Source of the DNA: Bacillus_BA songklensis
GTDB lineage: Bacteria; Bacillota; Bacilli; Bacillales; Bacillaceae_H
DNA length: 64,000 bases
Direction: 5' to 3'
NCBI RefSeq assembly: GCF_042649685.1
Contig: NZ_JBHRZT010000026.1
Location: 1 to 64,000 of the forward strand
Positions 52,719 through 60,946 of this stretch are shown one piece after another; within the stretch, counting starts at the first letter, position 1, and each line of letters begins with the position of its first letter. The translations under genes and the position numbers were made by a program. A model generated the notes under the pieces. The model saw only the letters and a program-made list of their open reading frames with translations, did not search any database and was not told the origin of the DNA.

Positions 52719-54408
52719 TGTATTCTTTCATTTTATTGTATAATGTTCCCCTTGATATACCGAGTAGCTTAGCAGCTGCGCTCTTGTTTCCGTATGTTTT
52801 ATTCAGCGCTTCTTCAATTCTTAACGCTTCTCCCTTTTGATATTCCTTCCCTTTCGATACCGCCTCTTTGGGCATGGATGCGCCATCACCTCTCACCAAG
52901 TTATCGGTAGTGATGTTTTGGGGAATGTGCTCAAGCGTAATGACGTTTCCGTCGTTGAGAAGAACAAATCCTTCCACTACGTTCCGAAGCTCCCGCACAT
53001 TTCCCGGCCAATCATAGTTCATTAAGGCAGCCCCGACTTCCGGACTCACGACCGGCATTGACTTTCTATATTTGATCGTAAATTCTTTTAAGAACTTTTG
53101 GACTAACTCCATAATATCTTCTTTTCTTTGACGCAATGGAGGAATATCAATCTTTATCACGGTTAGATGATAATAAAGATCCTTATGGAACTTTCCTTCT
53201 TGCACCAATTCTTCTAACTCAGGAGAAGCAGTCGCAATGACACGTATACGTGTTGTCACTAATTCCGTTCCGCCTACATGGTAGAAGGATTGGTTCTGTA
53301 GATAGTTCAAAAACTTCACTTGGATATCAAGAGGCATTTGATCAATTTCCGCAATGAACAAAGTCCCCTCTTTGGCCTGTTCAATTTTACCCGGCTGACC
53401 GGCTTGCTCTTCTTCTGTAAAAGCTCCTCCTTGATAACCGAATAATTCTGCTTCTAAAAGGCCTGAAGGAATAGCTGAACAGTTAACGGACACAAAAGGC
53501 TTATTGCTTCTTGGGCCGCCATAATGAATGGCTTGTGCCAGCATTTCCTTCCCTGACCCGTGTTCCCCCACTAATAGGACTGAAATATCGGCATAGGCTG
53601 TTTTCTGGGCAATCTTGACTGCCTGTTGGATTTCCGGGCTATCACCAATCATAGAGGAAAAAGGTCTGTCTTGATGAATAAGCAAAGGGGACGATGCATC
53701 AATTTCTTCATTTAGGCGAACAATCGGGGTAATATCATGCTCGGTTGCAACTCCGCCAATAATTTTATTATCTTGTATAATCGGTGAAGCATTGATTAGT
53801 ACATGAGTATCTTTGGCAGGGTGATGATACTCTCCCCGAACCGGGCGCCCCTCATTTAAAATCCGGTGCAACATCACCGATTCAGCATGGAAATGATCGC
53901 CAATCTTTCGACCGAGGATGTCTTCCCTCTTAATCCTGTATGTTCTTTCAGCTGCAGTGTTCCAACATATGACTTTCCCTTCGTGATTTACAGCCGTAAC
54001 CGCGTCATTAACCGTTTCAGCTAGCGTATGAAAGTAAGCGGCCAGCTTTTTATTCTCCGTATGTAAATTTTTGATCCATGAATCGGCAGTTATAACTCCA
54101 ATAATATTTTTTTCTTCATTCTCTATCAGGATTGGCCGTCTCCAATCCGCTTCTCCTTCAAACATTTCTTTCATGGAAAAAACAGCAGATGGAAGCCATT
54201 GCATTTCTTCAAGCCACTGGATTGCTGACAATGAATCCTCACCTAACTCGACCATCTTGTACTCATTGTTTGCAATGGTATAGCACGCTTTTCCTCTGAC
54301 AACAACAAAATGATATTGTAAAAGCTTGCTTTTTATTTCCATTAAAGGGGTACACGGCTCAATCAAAATAAAGGAGTGATCCATCTCGATTCGTCCAATC
54401 TCAAACAT
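52696..54408 (-). CDS. NtrC-like PAS/AAA+/Fis regulator with degenerate AAA+ domain
   Basis: A 570-residue protein. Order: CBS-like N-terminal region (1-120), PAS (about 125-235), AAA+ sigma-54 interaction domain (250-485) and a Fis-type helix-turn-helix (NKSAAAKLLGISRGTLYNKM near 545). Key residues differ from active sigma-54 activators. The contact loop reads GAFTEE (328-333) not GAFTGA, Walker B reads LFIAEID (350-356) with Ala for the Asp, and the arginine-finger region reads FHKDLYYHL with His for both Arg. Walker A GEHGSGKE is kept. It is convergent with putBCP, and a proline-responsive role is plausible. The last five residues and the stop lie in a family B repeat. Start follows GAGGG. 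Confidence 0.85.
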   Translation of the reverse strand: MFEIGRIEMDHSFILIEPCTPLMEIKSKLLQYHFVVVRGKACYTIANNEYKMVELGEDSLSAIQWLEEMQWLPSAVFSMKEMFEGEADWRRPILIENEEKNIIGVITADSWIKNLHTENKKLAAYFHTLAETVNDAVTAVNHEGKVICWNTAAERTYRIKREDILGRKIGDHFHAESVMLHRILNEGRPVRGEYHHPAKDTHVLINASPIIQDNKIIGGVATEHDITPIVRLNEEIDASSPLLIHQDRPFSSMIGDSPEIQQAVKIAQKTAYADISVLLVGEHGSGKEMLAQAIHYGGPRSNKPFVSVNCSAIPSGLLEAELFGYQGGAFTEEEQAGQPGKIEQAKEGTLFIAEIDQMPLDIQVKFLNYLQNQSFYHVGGTELVTTRIRVIATASPELEELVQEGKFHKDLYYHLTVIKIDIPPLRQRKEDIMELVQKFLKEFTIKYRKSMPVVSPEVGAALMNYDWPGNVRELRNVVEGFVLLNDGNVITLEHIPQNITTDNLVRGDGASMPKEAVSKGKEYQKGEALRIEEALNKTYGNKSAAAKLLGISRGTLYNKMKEYNMDSHKS

Positions 54409-54589
54409 CCAAAATCCCTCGCTTTATATGATCTTATCTATACTGTATCACGTTTATCTAACGTTTTTCTAGTGCAACGACGATGAAACAAATGTGAATC
54501 CTCCACTTCTCTTCGTACATTAAAAAAGTAAACCTCCTTGAATTTTCCTCAGCGATATTGGCGAGAATGTGATAAAATAATAAGTTGTT

Positions 54590-54628
54590 CTCAATCAGAG
54601 GAATCCGTAAAGGGTTCCTCTGATTGAG
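54590..54628 (+). promoter_or_regulatory. Long perfect hairpin in the radical SAM gene leader
   Basis: CTCAATCAGAGGAA and TTCCTCTGATTGAG pair perfectly around an 11-nt loop, about 95 nt before the start. No T-run follows, so it is not a plain terminator. Confidence 0.5.
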
Positions 54629-54721
54629 GCATTTCGTTCTGAAATGCTTGAGAAACATCAAACAGAAGAAACACCGTTTATATTTTTATAGATGATAGAC
54701 TAAAGGAGTTCGAATAAATAA

Positions 54722-56491
54722 ATGAAAATTATTTGTGCGACGTTGAATGCGAAGTACATTCATACAAATTTAGCGATTCGTTATTTAAAAGCTTATGCCG
54801 CTCCTGAGTATGATGTGGAGATGGCCGAATACACCATCAAAGACCCCTCTTTGAATATCGTGACAGATTTATATAATAAGCAGCCGGATGTGCTGGGATT
54901 CAGCTGTTATATCTGGAACATCGAAGAAACGATTAAGGTCATTAAAATGATGAAAAAAATCATGCCTGACGTTAAAATCGTGCTTGGCGGCCCTGAAGTG
55001 ACATATGATGTAAGCGACTGGCTCGACCGCATTCCAGAGGCGGACTTTATCGTCATCGGTGAAGGTGAAGTCACATTCAAACATTTATTGGACGAGCTTG
55101 ACGGTGAAGGAAAGTTTGAAGAGGTGAGCGGCCTTGCATTCCGGAAAAATGGGGAGAAAATCATTAACGCCCAGCGCAACAAAGTCGATTTAAAAGAAAT
55201 GCCGTCACCGTTTCGCTTTGAAGAGGACATTCCTCACCTGTCCAAACGTGTCGTTTATATCGAGACGAGCCGCGGCTGTCCGTTTAGCTGCCAATTTTGC
55301 TTGTCATCCATCGAAGTCGGAGTTCGCTATTTTGACCGCGAAAAAGTGAAAGAAGATATACGCTATTTAATGAAAAACGGCGCTCGCACCATCAAATTTG
55401 TCGACCGCACATTTAACATTAGCCGCAGCTACGCGATGGATATGTTTCAGTTTTTAATTGACGAACATGTTCCGGGTGTCGTGTTCCAGTTTGAAATCAC
55501 GGCCGACATTATGCGCCCGGAAGTTATTCAGTTTTTAAACGAAAATGCTCCTGCAGGATTGTTCCGTTTTGAGATTGGGGTTCAATCAACAAATGATGCG
55601 GTCAATGAGCTTGTGATGCGTAAACAAAACTTTGAAAAGCTGACTCGTACGGTCACGATGGTGAAAGAAGGACGCAAAATCGATCAGCATCTTGACTTGA
55701 TCGCCGGTCTTCCTGATGAGGATTATAACTCATTCAAGAAAACATTCAATGACGTATTTGCTCTTCGTCCCGAAGAACTGCAGCTCGGTTTCTTGAAAAT
55801 GCTGCGCGGTACAGGTGTCCGTTTACGTGCCGATCAACATGATTATGTATATATGGACCATGCGCCGTATGAAATTTTAAGCAACAATGTCTTATCCTTT
55901 GATGATGTGATTCGCATTAAACAAGTAGAAGATATTTTAGAAAAGTACTGGAATGATCACCGCATGGATGAAACGATTGAATACCTCGTATCCCATGTAT
56001 ATGAAACGCCGTTTGATTTCTTCCAAAACTTCGGAACATACTGGGATAATCAAGGATGGGTACGCATCGGCCATCAGCTCGAAGACTTATTCCGCCGACT
56101 AAAAGAATATTTAACAACTGAAAATTTTAAGGACCAACATGTAATCGAGGGCTTCATGAAAATCGATTATTTGCAAAATCAAAAATATAAGCCGCGTAAG
56201 CCTTGGTGGGATGATGCGGTCCAAAAACAAGTCCGTTCTCACTACTACCAGCAGATTTTAGAACAACCAGCTTTAATGGGGGAAACGTTTGTTCAAGAAG
56301 GATTAGCAGAAAAAGAACTATACAAACATACAGTACTTGAGTTTCTTCCATTCGATTACAATCATTATCAACAAACGGGTAAAGTCGTGCAGAAACCATC
56401 ATTAATGCTTGTGTACTTCGATCCAAAAGAATTGAAAACAAAAGTATATACAAGACCGCTTGAAGCATTTGAACTTCCAGTCGCGAACTAA
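54722..56491 (+). CDS. B12-binding domain radical SAM protein (DUF4080)
   Basis: A 589-residue cytoplasmic enzyme. The N-terminal 130 residues are a cobalamin-binding Rossmann fold (LGFSCYIWN, VLGGPEVTYD, VIGEGEVTF). The radical SAM barrel follows, with the cluster motif CPFSCQFC near residue 188. A C-terminal DUF4080 region carries PRKPWWDD and LEFLPFDY. B12-dependent radical SAM proteins usually methylate or rearrange unreactive carbons; no partner gene here reveals the substrate. It is monocistronic, with AAAGGAG about twelve bases before the ATG. Confidence 0.88.
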   Translation: MKIICATLNAKYIHTNLAIRYLKAYAAPEYDVEMAEYTIKDPSLNIVTDLYNKQPDVLGFSCYIWNIEETIKVIKMMKKIMPDVKIVLGGPEVTYDVSDWLDRIPEADFIVIGEGEVTFKHLLDELDGEGKFEEVSGLAFRKNGEKIINAQRNKVDLKEMPSPFRFEEDIPHLSKRVVYIETSRGCPFSCQFCLSSIEVGVRYFDREKVKEDIRYLMKNGARTIKFVDRTFNISRSYAMDMFQFLIDEHVPGVVFQFEITADIMRPEVIQFLNENAPAGLFRFEIGVQSTNDAVNELVMRKQNFEKLTRTVTMVKEGRKIDQHLDLIAGLPDEDYNSFKKTFNDVFALRPEELQLGFLKMLRGTGVRLRADQHDYVYMDHAPYEILSNNVLSFDDVIRIKQVEDILEKYWNDHRMDETIEYLVSHVYETPFDFFQNFGTYWDNQGWVRIGHQLEDLFRRLKEYLTTENFKDQHVIEGFMKIDYLQNQKYKPRKPWWDDAVQKQVRSHYYQQILEQPALMGETFVQEGLAEKELYKHTVLEFLPFDYNHYQQTGKVVQKPSLMLVYFDPKELKTKVYTRPLEAFELPVAN

Positions 56492-56493
56492 TA

Positions 56494-56645
56494 AAAGAGC
56501 TGACTCGAAAGCCTCAAAAAATGGTAATCATTTAATTTTCTAAGATAAACTGTCACCGAAATGATTGATTTTCCAGGATTTTTAATGACGGTTCATCGCA
56601 GGGGGTGTCCCCAAAGTACGTTTTTGTACTTTGGAGACATCCTCT
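56494..56645 (-). repeat. Composite intergenic repeat, family A (inverted)
   Basis: AGAGCTGACTCGAAAGCC, then the AACTGTCACC / GACGGTTCAT pair, then hairpin GGGTGTCCCCAAAGTAC/GTACTTTGGAGACATCC (56602-56644). It lies between the convergent radical SAM gene and the small operon at 56648, and the hairpin can serve as terminator for both. Confidence 0.7.
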
Positions 56646-56647
56646 TT

Positions 56648-56827
56648 TTACTTTTTCTTATTATTTTTACGTGAAGCGGCTTCAGCAGCCGCCTCATATA
56701 TTTTACTTGCGTTCACGTCACCTAATTCATGACCAAACTCTTCTTGGAGCAGCTTTCTCACATCCGCTTTTTCGTCCATTAAATTTCCATTTGCTTTACG
56801 CGCTTTTTTAAATTCTTTTTTATTCAT
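56648..56827 (-). CDS. Hypothetical 59-residue basic protein
   Basis: The sequence begins MNKKEFKKARKANGNLMDEK and ends YEAAAEAASRKNNKKK: highly charged, helical and lysine-rich at both ends. AAGGAG precedes the ATG by nine bases, inside the upstream gene. The start overlaps that gene's stop by eight bases, so they form one transcript. I do not know the family; the composition resembles small spore or nucleic-acid-associated proteins. Confidence 0.7.
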   Translation of the reverse strand: MNKKEFKKARKANGNLMDEKADVRKLLQEEFGHELGDVNASKIYEAAAEAASRKNNKKK

Positions 56828-57005
56828 GAGGGTATGCTCCTTGTACTTTGCCTTTACCCTGACGGCCTTTTTTCGAATTGCGATTAGCGCCTTTCATGAC
56901 GTTTTCTTCGCCAAATTCCTCTGAGTATCTGGCATTAGGCATGCTTTCTGTCGGGGTGAAATTCGTATTTCTGGCTGCATCATTCTTCACTTTGCGCTTT
57001 GCCAT
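56820..57005 (-). CDS. Hypothetical 61-residue basic protein, spore-type composition
   Basis: The sequence begins MAKRKVKNDAARNTNFTPTE and ends GRQGKGKVQGAYPHE: basic, Asn- and Gly-rich, no hydrophobic core or signal. That composition suggests a minor small acid-soluble spore protein, but I do not recognise a named one. GGGAG precedes a double ATG (57008 and 57005). First gene of the two-gene unit with the 59-residue protein. Confidence 0.7.
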   Translation of the reverse strand: MAKRKVKNDAARNTNFTPTESMPNARYSEEFGEENVMKGANRNSKKGRQGKGKVQGAYPHE

Positions 57006-57226
57006 CATAACCATCTCCCTATCCAAATGGTTTGAGCATAACCGCTCTTCATTAGTATCAAAGAAAAACGACCGGGTCATGCTTTGAAAAAATTGACTGT
57101 CTTTCCTCATCCCCTGTTTTTGGTTCCTGTAAAATCCCGTTTTGACGAAGCAATTTTCCTAATCAATCAGGGCACACTAACAAAAATCCTTCTCACCTTC
57201 CGCGACTTTTAAAGGAGGCTCATCGC

Positions 57227-57529
57227 ATGGCCAAAATCATGATTATGTACCCTATTCCAACCAACAAGGAACAATTTGATAAACTTTATTTTGAAGAACA
57301 CGTTCCTCTTACTAAGCAACTAAAGGGCGTCACCAACACTTTTGTGAACAAAGTCGTGCAGAACGTAAACCCTAATCAACCCTTCTACCTGATTGTGGAG
57401 CTTGAATTTGAAAGCCTGGATGAACTGCTTCACACGACCGCAACGCCTGAATGGGAAAAAATAGGCGAAGATGCGAAGCGCCTTACCCCATATTTACCGG
57501 AACCTCCGGCCGTTTGTATCTGTGACTAA
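57227..57529 (+). CDS. EthD family protein
   Basis: A 100-residue ferredoxin-like alpha/beta barrel protein of EthD type: MIMYPIPTNKEQFDKLYFEEHVPLTKQLKG at the start and the FYLIVELEFESLDEL strand-helix. EthD proteins assist ether-degrading cytochrome P450 systems in actinobacteria, but solitary Bacillus copies have no proven role. Start follows AAAGGAGG. Confidence 0.75.
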   Translation: MAKIMIMYPIPTNKEQFDKLYFEEHVPLTKQLKGVTNTFVNKVVQNVNPNQPFYLIVELEFESLDELLHTTATPEWEKIGEDAKRLTPYLPEPPAVCICD

Positions 57530-57587
57530 TGAAACGACTGATGAGGGTCAAGGAGACATAATGAATAAATAAAGGAGGAAATGAATC

Positions 57588-57935
57588 TTGAATAAAAAAG
57601 ATGAAACACTTAAATCTCCCATGATTGACGGCACCATGCCTCATCAAGCAGATGCTCCTTCTTTTAAGGACACAGGCATTCAAATCCAAAAACCATTCGT
57701 AAATCCATATGGGGTCGTTATTGGAGACAGTCAGTATAACTCTGAACAATCACCGTTAAACAATTGGAGCGATGAAATCGATCCTGCCATTATGTCCGGT
57801 GATGAATGGGTCCATCCAACAAATGATATCGGATGGAACACAGCCGAAAACCGCGACCTTGTGGAAAGGCAAAAGAAACCTCAAGGTGTCCCGTTTATGC
57901 ATCCAGACAAAGATGTGAGTTACGGAACTGATTGA
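57588..57935 (+). CDS. DUF3905 protein
   Basis: A 115-residue hydrophilic protein. The central block VNPYGVVIGDSQYN ... SPLNNWSDEIDPAIMSGDEW ... HPTNDIGWN is that of DUF3905, found in spore-forming Bacillus; function unknown. The start is a TTG at 57588, nine bases after GGAGG; the only nearby ATG (57581) meets a stop after four codons. Probably cotranscribed with the EthD gene 58 nt upstream. Confidence 0.75.
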   Translation: MNKKDETLKSPMIDGTMPHQADAPSFKDTGIQIQKPFVNPYGVVIGDSQYNSEQSPLNNWSDEIDPAIMSGDEWVHPTNDIGWNTAENRDLVERQKKPQGVPFMHPDKDVSYGTD

Positions 57936-57960
57936 GGTATACTTTCTTATATAGTCAAAA

Positions 57961-57994
57961 ACGGGCCCCTTTTTTAAGGGAGCCCGATTTTTTG
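57961..57994. terminator. Bidirectional terminator
   Basis: CGGGCCCCTT and AAGGGAGCCCG pair, with GATTTTTTG on the plus strand and GTTTTTGAC on the minus strand. Confidence 0.75.
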
Positions 57995-58003
57995 CCCGTT
58001 AGC

Positions 58004-58141
58004 CTATGATGATCCGCTCTTTTGGATAACGGTATTTCGGTTGTGTTTGCGGCCTTCCAAGCATAAAAATAAACGGTAGAATCCCAACACAACGGCTCCT
58101 GCCAATTCTATAATCAAAATAATCATGAAAATATGTCTCAT
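58004..58141 (-). CDS. Possible 45-residue single-span membrane protein
   Basis: The sequence begins MRHIFMIILIIELAGAVVLG, a membrane helix, then a basic tail RKHNRNTVIQKSGSS. It ends just before a hairpin with a T-run on the minus strand. The ribosome site is weak, so it could be a chance frame. Confidence 0.35.
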   Translation of the reverse strand: MRHIFMIILIIELAGAVVLGFYRLFLCLEGRKHNRNTVIQKSGSS

Positions 58142-58233
58142 TAAATTGACAAGACCGGACAAACATTTAAAGGTTTCTCTCCCACTTTTTCGATAGGGTA
58201 TAATAAGGAAAAAGAAATCAGGGAGGTATATTA

Positions 58234-59367
58234 TTGTTACTTTTACCTTCTTTAGCCAAAAAAATCATTTATGAAGTCAAAAAACTCATTGATGAAGATA
58301 TTATTATCGTCAATGTAGACGGTACGATTATAGCGAGTACAGATGAAAAACGTCTCGGCACGTTCCACGAAGGTGCCCTTCTTAGTGTGAAAGAAAAGCG
58401 AAAAGTGATCATTACGAAGGAAGATGAAAGCCGACTGGAGGGAGTGAAATCCGGGCTTAATTTACCGATTTTTTTCTCTCATGATGTCATTGGAGTGGTT
58501 GGAATTACAGGGGATCCTGATCGTATCTTGCCATATGGGGAGCTCCTTCGAAAAATGACTGAGCTGCTTATTCAAGACAGCTATTATTCCGAACAAATCC
58601 AATGGCGCTCCCGCATGCTTGAAGCATTCGTATTCGACTGGCTTCAGTTGAAAGACTGGTCCAAGCCATTCATCGAAAGGGCCAACCTTCTGAAAGTCGA
58701 TTTACAGGCGCGTCGGCAATTAATATTAGCCTATATCGACAACCATCAAACCTTTTTGAACGAAGACATTTGGCAGCTCACCCATGTTTGGAACGAGCAG
58801 CACCAGCATGACTTGTTCGTACGTTGGGGAAACGATCGTTTTCTGATTATTCGTCATGTTCATGATGAAGCGCAAAAGGAGACAACATTACAAAAAGTGA
58901 AGCAGCTCAAAACATTTATAGAAGAAACATGGAATACATCTGCTTCCTTTGGCATCGGACAGGTTGTGGAAGGAGACCAGCTTAAAAAATCGTATGAACA
59001 AGCTGAACGTGCGTTAACCGTCGCCATAAGAAAAAACGGCATCGTATTTGATACCGATTTACGCCTTGATATGTGTTTAGAAGAAATCTCTATTCCTACA
59101 CGCAAAGAGTTTACAGCACGTATATTGAATTCCGTCTTGGAAAATGAAGAACTGATTGAAACATTCCGTGTCTTTTTCCAGCAGAATATGTCCCTTAAAC
59201 AAACGGCAGAAGCCCTTCATATTCATATTAATACCTTACATTACCGAATCAAAAAACTGGAAGAATTAACGGAATTGAACTTAAAGTCCTTCCCGGATGT
59301 GGTAAGCCTTTATTTATCCCTTTATTTTTTGGATAATCATCTAAAAAATAATCATGAAAACGGATAA
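58234..59367 (+). CDS. CdaR/PucR-type regulator of the glycolate locus (YsfB-like)
   Basis: A 377-residue regulator. N-terminal sugar-diacid recognition domain (residues 5-130: DEDIIIVNVDGTIIASTD ... GVVGITGDPD), a middle GGDEF-like region, and a C-terminal PucR helix-turn-helix (SLKQTAEALHIHINTLHYRIKKLEEL near 335). Such proteins activate genes for sugar acids such as glycerate or glycolate. It is directly upstream of glcD, like ysfB in B. subtilis. The start is a TTG at 58234 after GGGAGG. Confidence 0.82.
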   Translation: MLLLPSLAKKIIYEVKKLIDEDIIIVNVDGTIIASTDEKRLGTFHEGALLSVKEKRKVIITKEDESRLEGVKSGLNLPIFFSHDVIGVVGITGDPDRILPYGELLRKMTELLIQDSYYSEQIQWRSRMLEAFVFDWLQLKDWSKPFIERANLLKVDLQARRQLILAYIDNHQTFLNEDIWQLTHVWNEQHQHDLFVRWGNDRFLIIRHVHDEAQKETTLQKVKQLKTFIEETWNTSASFGIGQVVEGDQLKKSYEQAERALTVAIRKNGIVFDTDLRLDMCLEEISIPTRKEFTARILNSVLENEELIETFRVFFQQNMSLKQTAEALHIHINTLHYRIKKLEELTELNLKSFPDVVSLYLSLYFLDNHLKNNHENG

Positions 59368-59469
59368 CTTTTGTACATTCATCTATAGAACTAGCTGAAT
59401 TTATCCTTTATGATGATACAGAGAGAAAACCCAACGTCTTTCTCCCATGATGGAAAGACAACCACCATG

Positions 59470-59498
59470 GCCTAACAGTTCCCCAAGCTGTTAGGTCA
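59470..59498. promoter_or_regulatory. Hairpin in the glcD upstream region
   Basis: CCTAACAG and CTGTTAGG pair around TTCCCCAAG, 38 nt before glcD. No T-run. It may be an operator or the end of the regulator transcript. Confidence 0.4.
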
Positions 59499-59533
59499 CT
59501 TATTCTACGTCTTAAGTAAAGGATGAAAAATGT

Positions 59534-60946
59534 ATGATTACAGCAGATATAAAAACAACATTCATTCAAATCGTCGGCGCTGAAAACTATGATGATTCAA
59601 AAGCGGGCCGGCTTGTTTATTCATATGATGCCACTCCTCAATTTCAATCCATGCCGGATGCCGTTATTGCACCTCGCAACACAAAAGAAGTATCTGAGAT
59701 TGTAAAAGTGTGCAACGAGCATAAAATCCCGATTGTCCCCCGTGGATCCGGTACAAACCTATGCGCTGGCACATGCCCGACTGAAGGCGGGCTGGTATTG
59801 CTTTTCAAGCATATGAACCAAATCTTAGAAGTGGACGAGGAAAATTTGACGGTAACCCTCCAGCCAGGCGTTATTACCCTTGACATGATCAATACGATTG
59901 AGGCAAAAGGCTTGTTTTATCCGCCAGACCCAAGTTCGATGAAAATCTCGACCATCGGCGGCAATATCAATGAAAATTCCGGCGGACTTCGCGGATTAAA
60001 GTACGGCGTAACACGTGATTATGTCATCGGATTGGAAATCGTTCTGGCAAACGGTGACATCATCCGAACAGGCGGCAAATTAGCCAAAGATGTAGCCGGC
60101 TATGATTTAACCCGTTTATTCGTCGGATCTGAAGGCACCTTAGGAATCATTACGGAAGCAATATTAAAGCTTGTGCCGATGCCGGAAACAAAGAAAACGA
60201 TTTTAGCTCTTTATCAGGATATTGAAGCGGCCGCCCGCTCCGTTTCCAAGATTATTGCCAATAAAATAATCCCGACAACACTTGAATTTTTAGATCAGCC
60301 AACACTTCAAGTTGTTGAAGACTTTGCAAAAATCGGCTTGCCGACGAATGTGCAAGCCGTTCTATTAATCGAACAAGATGGTCCTGAAGAAGTCGTAGAC
60401 CGTGATATTAAAAAGATTGCGGAAATTTGTACAGCCGAGCAGGCCGTTTCTGTACAAGTAGCCCAATCCGAGGAGCATGCAATGGCATTGCGTACGGCTC
60501 GCCGCTCTGCTTTATCGGCACTTGCCCGCTTAAAACCGACGACGATTTTAGAAGATGCCACAGTCCCTCGTTCTGAAATCGCGAAGATGGTGCGTGCGAT
60601 TAATGAAATCGCTGAAAAATACGATGTGAAGATTTGTACGTTCGGCCATGCGGGCGATGGAAACCTGCACCCGACCTGTCCGACCGATTCACGCAATCAT
60701 GACGAAATTGAGCGTGTAGAAAAAGCGTTCGCTGAAATTTTCGAAACAGCAATCGAGCTTGGAGGTACGATTACAGGGGAACACGGCGTTGGTATGATGA
60801 AAGCGCCTTACCTGGAGTTAAAGCTTGGCCAAGAAGGAATCGCAGCGATGAAAGCCATAAAAAATTCATTTGATCCAAATAACATCATGAACCCTGGCAA
60901 AGTGTTTGCCAAAGACTCTCGTAAACGTGTGGTGGTGACAAGATGA
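59534..60946 (+). CDS. glcD: Glycolate oxidase subunit GlcD (FAD-linked)
   Basis: A 470-residue flavoprotein of the vanillyl-alcohol oxidase fold. FAD-binding region residues 40-215 (VPRGSGTNLCAGTCPTEGG, STIGGNINENSGGLRGLKYG, GSEGTLGIITEA) and C-terminal cap with FGHAGDGNLHPTCP near 375 and GTITGEHGVGMMK near 415. It oxidises glycolate, or possibly D-lactate, passing electrons to GlcF. Translationally coupled to glcF by an ATGA overlap. Confidence 0.9.
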   Translation: MITADIKTTFIQIVGAENYDDSKAGRLVYSYDATPQFQSMPDAVIAPRNTKEVSEIVKVCNEHKIPIVPRGSGTNLCAGTCPTEGGLVLLFKHMNQILEVDEENLTVTLQPGVITLDMINTIEAKGLFYPPDPSSMKISTIGGNINENSGGLRGLKYGVTRDYVIGLEIVLANGDIIRTGGKLAKDVAGYDLTRLFVGSEGTLGIITEAILKLVPMPETKKTILALYQDIEAAARSVSKIIANKIIPTTLEFLDQPTLQVVEDFAKIGLPTNVQAVLLIEQDGPEEVVDRDIKKIAEICTAEQAVSVQVAQSEEHAMALRTARRSALSALARLKPTTILEDATVPRSEIAKMVRAINEIAEKYDVKICTFGHAGDGNLHPTCPTDSRNHDEIERVEKAFAEIFETAIELGGTITGEHGVGMMKAPYLELKLGQEGIAAMKAIKNSFDPNNIMNPGKVFAKDSRKRVVVTR

